From Treponema sp. (GTDB lineage: Bacteria; Spirochaetota; Spirochaetia; Treponematales; Treponemataceae): DNA of 8,629 nt. The position numbers and the translations under genes were made by a program. Shown here in pieces: positions 1-5,782 of this stretch; the first letter of the stretch is position 1, and each line of letters starts with the position of its first letter. The notes under the pieces were generated by a model. That model ran no database searches. It was given only the letters and a program-made list of their open reading frames with translations, and was not told the origin of the DNA. The stretch is taken from positions 1 to 8,629 of the forward strand of contig JAILNY010000173.1 in NCBI GenBank assembly GCA_024691105.1. The letters run 5' to 3'.

Positions 1-516
1 GGAATCCGCTCATGCTATGATGAAGGTAAACGCGGAGCCGAGACTCTCTTTTTTGATTACCATCGCGAGCACGGAACAAGAATAAAAGTCGTACGTATAT
101 TCAACACATACGGACCGCACATGAACCCGGAAGACGGACGCGTTGTAAGTAATTTTATCATGCAGGCTTTGCGCGGAGAGGACATTACGATTTACGGTGA
201 CGGTAAACAGACAAGAAGCTTCTGCTATGTTGATGACCTTATCCGCGGGTTTTTGTGCCTTATGGACAGCGATGACTCGATTACGGGCCCTGTAAATATC
301 GGAAACCCGGGTGAGTTTACAATGCTTGAACTTGCAGAAAAAGTAATTGAACTTACAAAAAGCAATTCAAAGCTTGTTTATAAACCGCTTCCTGGAGATG
401 ATCCAAAACAGCGCAGACCTGATATCAGTCTTGCGGGTGAACTTTTTGGCTGGAAGCCGGAAGTTATGCTCGAAGAAGGCTTAAAGCGCACTATCGAATA
501 TTTTAGTCAGTTCTAA
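1..516 (+). CDS. UDP-glucuronate decarboxylase (UDP-xylose synthase) family protein, 5'-truncated
   Basis: The open frame runs from the first base to a TAA at 514-516, giving the last 171 residues. Seen: YDEGK at residues 6-10, the Tyr-x3-Lys catalytic pair of extended short-chain dehydrogenases; RIFNTYGP just after; GRVVSNFI; and GDGKQTRSFCYVDDLI, the substrate-binding and C-terminal signature of UDP-glucuronate decarboxylases. Known of the family: NAD-dependent, cytosolic, converts UDP-glucuronate to UDP-xylose and CO2 for glycan synthesis; the usual length is about 310-320 residues. About 140 residues, including the NAD-binding Rossmann glycine motif, therefore lie left of the window. The ATG at 121 is internal, not the start. 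The C-terminus (GWKPEVMLEEGLKRTIEYF) is typical of the family, so the 3' end is complete. A related UDP-sugar epimerase or dTDP-glucose dehydratase is possible, but the motifs fit the decarboxylase best. Confidence 0.88.
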   Translation, partial: GIRSCYDEGKRGAETLFFDYHREHGTRIKVVRIFNTYGPHMNPEDGRVVSNFIMQALRGEDITIYGDGKQTRSFCYVDDLIRGFLCLMDSDDSITGPVNIGNPGEFTMLELAEKVIELTKSNSKLVYKPLPGDDPKQRRPDISLAGELFGWKPEVMLEEGLKRTIEYFSQF

Positions 517-526
517 AAATCTAAAG

Positions 527-555
527 TTCTAAAAAATACTTCCGATATTTATAGT
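527..555 (+). promoter_or_regulatory. Possible promoter for the 132-residue gene
   Basis: TATAGT at 550-555 matches the -10 consensus at five of six positions. TTCTAA at 527-532 is a weak -35 (three of six), 17 bases upstream. The -10 lies in the loop of the inverted repeat described next, so transcription would begin near 562 and omit the left arm of that hairpin. The region is AT-rich, so chance matches are likely. Confidence 0.3.
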
Positions 556-575
556 AGAAACTTATATCGGAGGTA
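537..575 (+). promoter_or_regulatory. Inverted repeat that masks the Shine-Dalgarno of the 132-residue gene
   Basis: Bases 537-548 (TACTTCCGATAT) can pair with 564-575 (ATATCGGAGGTA) as an uninterrupted 12-bp stem with one G-U pair and a 15-base loop. The right arm contains the whole ribosome-binding sequence GGAGGT (569-574) for the ATG at 583, so in any transcript entering from upstream the site would be base-paired. No U-tract follows, which argues against a terminator. It could equally be a DNA operator; the sequence alone cannot distinguish these. Confidence 0.55.
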
Positions 576-582
576 ATGAACT

Positions 583-981
583 ATGATGACCAGCATGAAC
601 AATTTAAGTCCCTACTCATATTCAAGCTTTGCCTCTGGAAGCTCAAGCGGAAAGCTGTATGTACCAGTAAATCCTTCAAGCGTGATTTATGCACAGTTCG
701 ATCACATTTCTGGAGTTGCGGCAAAAAGCGGACAGAACGGAGTTTCTGTTTCTAAAATTCAGATTCTTAATACGCTGATTGAAAACCTGGCAAAAATAAA
801 ATCAACTTCAAAACAAAATCCTGCAATAAAAGAAACTCAACTTTCTGACAAGCAGCTTGATGCGCTTATTGAAAACTACCAGACTCAGATTAAACAAGCT
901 GTAACTCAGGCACAGACTACTCCATACATTCTTGCAGGAACAGCTCCGCAGACTGCAGCACTTTTCTCGATTGACATATAG
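583..981 (+). CDS. Conserved-looking hypothetical protein, 132 aa
   Basis: I do not recognise this family. A strong ribosome-binding sequence (GGAGGT, 569-574) sits nine bases before the ATG; a second in-frame ATG follows immediately. The product has no signal peptide, no membrane segment and no cysteine, so a soluble cytoplasmic protein is likely. Residues 1-24 are Ser/Tyr/Asn-rich and probably disordered. Residues 25-57 (starting KLYVPVNPSSVIYAQFDHISG) look like a compact, probably conserved core. Residues 57-110 are Gln/Lys/Ile-rich and probably helical. The C-terminus is Thr/Ala-rich and ends in hydrophobic residues. polA begins 32 bases after the stop, so the two are probably co-transcribed, but this neighbourhood does not reveal a function. 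Base composition resembles the neighbours. It is a real gene on the strength of the ribosome site, its clean fit in the gap and its codon use. Confidence 0.75.
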   Translation: MMTSMNNLSPYSYSSFASGSSSGKLYVPVNPSSVIYAQFDHISGVAAKSGQNGVSVSKIQILNTLIENLAKIKSTSKQNPAIKETQLSDKQLDALIENYQTQIKQAVTQAQTTPYILAGTAPQTAALFSIDI

Positions 982-1013
982 AGAAAACTGCATCTATCTG
1001 ATAGAATGTAAGT

Positions 1014-3938
1014 ATGAGCGACTTTGACAAAGATACTGTTTACATTCTTGATTCTTACGGACTTATCTACCGTTGTTATTTTGCATTTATTTCACGACCA
1101 TTAACTAATTCAAAAGGCGAAAACGTGTCGGCACTTTTTGGCTTTTTCAGAAACCTGCATTCGATTTTGCAGCATTACAAGCCGATGTACATCGCTGCTG
1201 CAATGGATTCTAAAACGCCGACGTTCCGTCACAAGATGTTTGACCAATACAAGGCAAACCGCCCTAAAACTCCAGAAGACTTACACGCACAGATTCCATG
1301 GATCTGCGATGTTTTATCCGCCATGGGAATTCCTACTTTACAGTGCGACGGTTACGAAGCCGATGATATTATTGCAACAGTTGCATCACAGTGCCAGAAG
1401 GCCGGCCGTCATTGCCGCATTCTTTCAGGCGATAAAGATTTGATGCAGCTTGTAACAGACACGACTCAGATTTTAAAACCTGATCACGCCGACGTATGGA
1501 AAGTCATAGGTCCTGAAGGCGTTAAAGCTGAATGGGGCGTTGAACCTGAAAAGATGCTTGATTTACTTTCGCTTTACGGAGATACGGCAGATAATATTCC
1601 AGGAGTTAAAGGCTGCGGCGTAAAGACTGCCTGCAAGTTTATTGAACAATATGGAAACCTTGAAGGCATTTACGAGCACGCTGATGAAATCAAAGGCGCA
1701 ATCGGGCAGAAAATCCGTGACGGAAAAGAATCGGCATTTTTTTCGCGCGACCTTGTCCGCCTTTGCACTACGGTACCATGCGAAGATATCGATGTAAATA
1801 AATTTACGCCGCTTACGCTTGACTTTAAGAGTGCGGCAGATAAACTGATGGAGTTTCAGATTCCGTCGTGTGCAAAGCTTTACAGTGAACTTGCACTGCA
1901 AAATGGCGACGGTTCGACTACTACAGCTGAGGCCGGAACCGCTTCTGGTGCAGCAGGTGCAGGCGGCAAAAAAGATTTTGTCAGTGCAAGCGGCAGTGCA
2001 ACAGGCGGCAAGGTCGCGCAGTTGTCAGATTCAAGCTCAGGCACCCGCGAACTTTCTGATAAAGAAGTTGAAGAACTTAAAACAAAATTGATTCCTCTTC
2101 ATAAACCGGAAGGAAATTACAAATCGATTTCTTCGCTCGAGGAATTGAAAAAGGCCCTTGATAAGTTCATTACAGAAAAAAAGGTAATTGCGATAAGCAC
2201 GCAGACAACTGATGAGCAGGACTATACTTCAAGCCTGACAGGAATTTCTTTTACGAATAAAGAAGGTGAAGCGCTTTGCGTTCAGTTCTGTCAGTCAAAT
2301 GATTTATTCAGCGCAGAAGAAATTGAAAAAAAAGATGCGCTCAAAGAACTTGAGAAGCTGTTTGAATCTAAAGAACTTACGCTTGTTTTTCATGACTTAA
2401 AATTTACTTACAAGGTATTGCGACATAACGGACTTTTGCCGGTCTTGGAAAATTCAACTCACGCAAAAATAAAAGATACGATGATTGCGTCGTGGCTTTT
2501 AGATCCGGAAAGTTCAGACTCAGAACCTTATTCACTTGCAACTCTTGCACAGAAAAAACTTGCCGTGCTAAAAACAGACTATAAGGAATTTCTTGAAAAA
2601 GGTCAGACGTTTGAAAATCTATCTTTGGAACTTGCAGCACAAATTACAGCAGAAAAATCTGACATCACACTTCAACTCTGGGCTGCGCTTGAACCGTTCA
2701 TCAAAAAATATTACAAAGAAAAATTATTTAACGAAATGGAAATGCCTTTAGTTCCTGTTCTTGCAGAAATGGAGCTTAGAGGAATTCACTTAGATACAAA
2801 ACAGCTTTCAGAATACAACGCAGAACTCACTTCGCAGATTAACGCTCTTGAAAGTGAAATTTATAAAGAGGTTGGTCACGAATTTAATATTTCTTCTACA
2901 AAGCAGCTTCAGGAAGTTTTGTTTACAGAGCGCGGACTTAAGCCTTCTAAAAAAACTAAGACCGGCTATTCGACTGACACGGCGGTTCTTGAAGAGCTTG
3001 CGCTTTATGATCCGGTTCCAAAAATGATTCTTGAATACCGCGAGCTTTCTAAACTTCAGTCAACTTATGTTGAAGCGCTTCCAAAGCTCTGCGACAAAGA
3101 TTCGCTGATTCATACGACTTTCGTGCAGACTGGAACTGCAACGGGCCGACTTTCGTGCAAGGATCCTAACTTACAGAACATTCCGGTTCGTAGTGAACAG
3201 GGACGAAGAATCCGTCACGCCTTTACGGCAAAACCTGGAACGGTTTTAATTTCGGCTGACTACTCGCAGATTGAACTTGTCGTAATGGCACATCTGTCGG
3301 GCGATCCTAATATGTGCAAAGCCTTTAGGGAAGGAACTGACGTACACAAGGCAACCGCTTCTTTAATTTACAAGGTTTCTGCAGAAGAAGTAACTCCTGA
3401 AATGCGGCGGCTTGCAAAGACAATTAACTTTGGTGTTATTTACGGAATGAGCGCGTTCAGACTCTCCAGCGAACTTGGAATCTCACGCACTCAGGCACAG
3501 GAATTTATTACCAATTACTTTACAGAGTATGCCGCAATCCAGCGCTTTATTGCAGATACAATTCAGAGTGCGCATGACAAACGTCGTGTTTCGACAATCT
3601 TTGGACGAACACGCTTTATACCGACAATCAATAATTCAAACAAGATGGAGCAAGCCGCCGCAGAACGCATCGCAGTAAACACACCGATTCAGGGCAGCGC
3701 TGCCGATATCGTAAAGATTGCCATGCTCAAAGTAAGTGATGCGCTTAAAGCAAATCCTACAGGGGCGCAGCTTCTTTTGCAGGTTCACGACGAACTTATA
3801 TTTGAATGCCCGGATAACAAAGAGGCAATCGATAAAACACTTGAACTTGTAAAGACCAATATGGAAAGCGCGGTGGATTTATCTGTTCCACTTAGAGTGT
3901 CTATCGAATATGGAAAGGACTGGGGAGAATTCCATTAA
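1014..3938 (+). CDS. polA: DNA polymerase I, proofreading domain inactive
   Basis: Family A DNA polymerase, 974 residues (E. coli Pol I has 928), for Okazaki-fragment processing and repair synthesis. The 5'-nuclease domain (about 1-292) keeps its metal ligands: D13, D65, the GYEADD cluster (E115, D117, D118), D140/D142, D190/D193. A Gly/Ala/Ser/Thr-rich linker spans about 297-345. The 3'-5' exonuclease fold (about 355-570) has lost its catalytic acids: DTE of Exo I is STQ (395-397), Exo II Asp is T465, and Exo III Tyr and Asp are I544 and K548. The polymerase domain is intact: TGRL with R712, motif A DYSQIEL with D749 and gate E754, motif B R798/K802/F806/Y810, motif C QVHDE with H925, D926, E927. 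Odd: the Arg that normally follows DYSQIEL is V756. Start: an in-frame stop at 1002 leaves ATG 1014 as the only good choice, although it has no clear Shine-Dalgarno. Confidence 0.97.
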   Translation: MSDFDKDTVYILDSYGLIYRCYFAFISRPLTNSKGENVSALFGFFRNLHSILQHYKPMYIAAAMDSKTPTFRHKMFDQYKANRPKTPEDLHAQIPWICDVLSAMGIPTLQCDGYEADDIIATVASQCQKAGRHCRILSGDKDLMQLVTDTTQILKPDHADVWKVIGPEGVKAEWGVEPEKMLDLLSLYGDTADNIPGVKGCGVKTACKFIEQYGNLEGIYEHADEIKGAIGQKIRDGKESAFFSRDLVRLCTTVPCEDIDVNKFTPLTLDFKSAADKLMEFQIPSCAKLYSELALQNGDGSTTTAEAGTASGAAGAGGKKDFVSASGSATGGKVAQLSDSSSGTRELSDKEVEELKTKLIPLHKPEGNYKSISSLEELKKALDKFITEKKVIAISTQTTDEQDYTSSLTGISFTNKEGEALCVQFCQSNDLFSAEEIEKKDALKELEKLFESKELTLVFHDLKFTYKVLRHNGLLPVLENSTHAKIKDTMIASWLLDPESSDSEPYSLATLAQKKLAVLKTDYKEFLEKGQTFENLSLELAAQITAEKSDITLQLWAALEPFIKKYYKEKLFNEMEMPLVPVLAEMELRGIHLDTKQLSEYNAELTSQINALESEIYKEVGHEFNISSTKQLQEVLFTERGLKPSKKTKTGYSTDTAVLEELALYDPVPKMILEYRELSKLQSTYVEALPKLCDKDSLIHTTFVQTGTATGRLSCKDPNLQNIPVRSEQGRRIRHAFTAKPGTVLISADYSQIELVVMAHLSGDPNMCKAFREGTDVHKATASLIYKVSAEEVTPEMRRLAKTINFGVIYGMSAFRLSSELGISRTQAQEFITNYFTEYAAIQRFIADTIQSAHDKRRVSTIFGRTRFIPTINNSNKMEQAAAERIAVNTPIQGSAADIVKIAMLKVSDALKANPTGAQLLLQVHDELIFECPDNKEAIDKTLELVKTNMESAVDLSVPLRVSIEYGKDWGEFH
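1948..2011 (+). repeat. Short imperfect direct repeats in the PolA linker
   Basis: Within the Gly/Ala/Ser linker, CAGGCGGCAA occurs at 1960-1969 and 2002-2011 (42 bases apart, in frame), CAGTGCAA at 1982-1989 and 1994-2001, and GGTGCAG twice near 1948-1962. They look like traces of in-frame duplication by replication slippage. The stretch is visibly richer in G and C than the flanking coding sequence. Confidence 0.5.
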
Positions 3939-4729
3939 TGGCTGAGAAATGGACTGAAAACGGTACTGAAAAAAAACGCGGCGATTCAATTAACTGTGGT
4001 GGGCAAAAAGCAGGCGGTGCAGAATCTGCACAAAAGAAAAAAGTAATCCGGCGGTTAAATAAAATCCTTTGCGCAAACTCTGACGCGCGCATTATCTGTC
4101 TTACAGGCAAAATGGCATCCGGCAAAAACTTTGTAGCTTCCTGCCTTGAAGACCTCGGCTTTGTTTCGATTGACCTTGATAAAGAAGTTCACAAGGTCAT
4201 CGAACAGAAAAAAGATGTTATCTTTGAACGCTTTGAAAAGGCTGCGCTTGAAGAAGGAATTAAAATTCGCGTCGCCGGCAGCTCGCACGGCAATTCGGAC
4301 AGTAGCTCGCGCACCGACTCGCGCGATCATACAGGCGACAATTTTTCCGGAAACTCAGACACTGATTCACTTGACCGCCGCGCACTTGGCCGCTATCTTT
4401 TTAAAAGCCCCGAACTCCTTGAAAAACAAGAATCGATAATCTACCCTGCCCTGACTTCTAACGTACTCGAATTCATCGCACAAAAAAAATCACAGCCCGG
4501 CTTACGCGGAATCGTAATTAACGCGACGGTTCTTTATAAAACGCCTTCAATTTTAAATAAATGCGACATGATTATTTTTGTTCAGTCAAATACTTTGACA
4601 AGATTACGACGGGCAAAAAAAAGAGACAACAGTCCTACGCTGCAGCTGTTGTCCCGTTTTAAGGCTCAAAAAAATTTAAAAGATAAATATATCGAAACCG
4701 GAATTAAAGTCGTTACAATATATAATTAA
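3938..4729 (+). CDS. coaE: Dephospho-CoA kinase, enlarged form
   Basis: Phosphorylates dephospho-CoA on the ribose 3'-hydroxyl with ATP, the last step of coenzyme A synthesis, in the cytosol. Seen: a P-loop GKMASGKN at 57-64, with Asn where Ser or Thr is usual; IDLDKEVH at 78-85, matching the family DxDxxxH element; LDRRALGRYLF at 145-155, a strong CoaE signature; NATVLYKTPSILNKCD near 195-210, matching the usual leucine-rich 'PLLFE' segment; and the Arg/Lys-rich lid RLRRAKKRDN at 222-231. At 263 residues it exceeds the usual 195-210 because of a charged N-terminal extension (about 1-49) and a Ser/Asp/Arg-rich insert (about 111-144). The start shares one base with the polA stop (TAATG), and GGGGAG at 3922-3927 is a well-placed ribosome site, supporting this start and translational coupling. 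Family assignment is good; activity is inferred. Confidence 0.88.
   Translation: MAEKWTENGTEKKRGDSINCGGQKAGGAESAQKKKVIRRLNKILCANSDARIICLTGKMASGKNFVASCLEDLGFVSIDLDKEVHKVIEQKKDVIFERFEKAALEEGIKIRVAGSSHGNSDSSSRTDSRDHTGDNFSGNSDTDSLDRRALGRYLFKSPELLEKQESIIYPALTSNVLEFIAQKKSQPGLRGIVINATVLYKTPSILNKCDMIIFVQSNTLTRLRRAKKRDNSPTLQLLSRFKAQKNLKDKYIETGIKVVTIYN
4280..4324 (+). repeat. Short repeats in the CoaE insert
   Basis: AGCTCGC occurs at 4280-4286 and 4304-4310 (24 bases, eight codons apart), and CTCGCGC at 4306-4312 and 4318-4324 (12 bases, four codons apart). They encode the repetitive Ser/Arg/Asp segment of the insert. This stretch is richer in CG dinucleotides than the rest of the gene. Confidence 0.4.
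4615..4653 (-). terminator. Antisense terminator-like hairpin inside coaE
   Basis: GACAACAG (4625-4632) and CTGTTGTC (4646-4653) form a perfect 8-bp stem with a 13-base loop. On the minus strand the stem is followed by TC and then eight T (4622-4615), the layout of an intrinsic terminator. On the plus strand only a weak TTTT follows, after CCG. It lies about 155 bases past the SPOR gene stop, so it could be a second stop for minus-strand read-through. The A-tract also encodes the conserved Lys-rich lid of CoaE, so coincidence is possible. Confidence 0.4.
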
Positions 4730-4773
4730 GCCTTCAAAAATTCCGCGCATTTTTTTAAGACTAATTTAAAGAC

Positions 4774-4804
4774 AAAAAAACCGCGGTAAGTTCCGCGGCC
4801 TTTT
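4774..4804. terminator. Bidirectional intrinsic terminator between coaE and the SPOR gene
   Basis: Two CCGCGG arms (4781-4786 and 4793-4798) enclose the 6-base loop TAAGTT. On the minus strand the all-G/C stem is followed directly by seven T (4780-4774), three bases or so into the region beyond the SPOR stop codon: a strong terminator. On the plus strand it is followed by CC and TTTT, a weaker terminator for coaE. The position between convergent genes fits a shared terminator. Confidence 0.85.
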
Positions 4805-4807
4805 CAA

Positions 4808-5638
4808 TTAATTCATCGTAATGTAACTCTGCGAGTTCTTAAACGAATCAAGCTGACAGATACGGTTTTTCCAATATTCAGCCTCGCTCTTTGTAGTATA
4901 AGGCCCTACACGTACGCGGTAGTACAAATTGTTCTTACCGTCTTTGTAAGTAAATACCTCTGCCGGAATGCGGCTTTCGTCAAGCGAAGAACGCGCATTG
5001 TCAGCACTTTTTTTGCTAGTATAAGAAGCGCACTGAACCCAGTACTTTGTTGCTTCTACATAAGAAGGTGAAGTTTTTGCAGAAGCGCCTGCTGTGCTGC
5101 CAGTCTTTGCAGAACTATTCTTTGAACCTGTCTGAGCATAAGCATTATAAGTTGCAGCCTTCTTTTCTGCAGTTTTTTCTTCTGCAGTTTTTCCGGCAGG
5201 TGTTGCAGTATAAATTGTAGAAGGTTTTTCTGTCTGTTTTTTTGCCTGCATTGCATCATAGGCAGTCTGATTCTGTGCAGTCACAGAAGTGTTCTGTTCA
5301 CTTACCTGATTAAGATCTATTGTAACGCTTCCATCGCTGTTTGTACTAACAGCTGCATTTTCCAATGCCGACTCAGAAGCTTCTGTTCCGTCTTTTTTTT
5401 CATCAACTGCAACAAGATTATCTACAGTTGAAGAATCAAGTGCACTTAAAGAATCTTCCTGAATTGAATCCTGTTTTTCAACAACCGGAGAGGTTACTGA
5501 ACTTGGAATTGTAGTAACTGAAGCAGTAGAAGGAACACTTGAAGCGCCTTGTTTATTTAATATTAATGCTGCAAGGATGACCACAGCAAGAAAAAATCCG
5601 GCAGCTGTAATAATCCATAATGTCTTTTTCTGTTCCAT
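4808..5638 (-). CDS. SPOR-domain, single-pass membrane protein (FtsN-like layout)
   Basis: The product has 276 residues. Residues 1-6 are charged, 7-27 form one hydrophobic membrane helix, and 30-195 are a long low-complexity Ser/Thr/Ala/Lys/Gln linker. Residues about 197-275 form a SPOR domain: YWVQCASYTS at the start, the A-x6-L spacing, then YYRVRVGPYTTKSEAEYW. SPOR domains bind peptidoglycan strands stripped of stem peptides, typically at the division septum. The layout (cytoplasmic stub, one helix, flexible periplasmic linker, C-terminal SPOR) is that of FtsN and related cell-wall proteins; the exact partner cannot be told. The ATG at 5638 is preceded by AGGGGA (5650-5645) at six bases' spacing, supporting the start. 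It is convergent with coaE, shares the terminator at 4774-4804, and is divergent from the next gene. Confidence 0.9.
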   Translation of the reverse strand: MEQKKTLWIITAAGFFLAVVILAALILNKQGASSVPSTASVTTIPSSVTSPVVEKQDSIQEDSLSALDSSTVDNLVAVDEKKDGTEASESALENAAVSTNSDGSVTIDLNQVSEQNTSVTAQNQTAYDAMQAKKQTEKPSTIYTATPAGKTAEEKTAEKKAATYNAYAQTGSKNSSAKTGSTAGASAKTSPSYVEATKYWVQCASYTSKKSADNARSSLDESRIPAEVFTYKDGKNNLYYRVRVGPYTTKSEAEYWKNRICQLDSFKNSQSYITMN

Positions 5639-5709
5639 AACAAATCCCCTGTTTTGTCGTTATAAAGAGCCTTAAGCTCAAAAATTTTATTACTCATTCT
5701 GTTTATCGG

Positions 5710-5738
5710 TTTTTTTAAATTTTTTTTAAGTTTTTTTT
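5710..5738. other. Helically phased T-tracts (probable bent DNA) in divergent intergenic region
   Basis: Three runs of T, T7 (5710-5716), T8 (5720-5727) and T8 (5731-5738), end 11 bases apart and start 10 and 11 bases apart, about one helical turn. Tracts of this length repeated in phase are known to curve DNA. They lie between the SPOR gene and the unknown exported protein, where promoters for both should be. I could not identify a convincing -35/-10 pair for either gene here; AT-richness makes any pick unreliable. Confidence 0.6.
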
Positions 5739-5782
5739 AAAAATAAAGGGAATTTTATCAAAGAAATTAGAATGATATATAC

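Noticed and set aside
121..516. Treating the ATG at 121 as the start of a short protein
   Set aside because: The same frame is open upstream to base 1 and encodes the catalytic YDEGK motif, so the ATG is internal to a truncated longer gene.
808..993. Minus-strand open frame opposite the 132-aa gene
   Set aside because: No ribosome site, Ser/Cys/Leu-rich shadow composition, and fully overlapped by a better-supported gene.
971..1000. A perfect -35 TTGACA (971-976) with TATCTG 18 bases later as a polA promoter
   Set aside because: The TTGACA is made of the last codons of the 132-aa gene, the -10 matches only three of six positions, and the resulting leader would be about seven bases.
5667..5679. 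GAGC/GCTC repeat in the SPOR gene leader
   Set aside because: Four base pairs with a five-base loop and only three T beyond; not distinguishable from chance.
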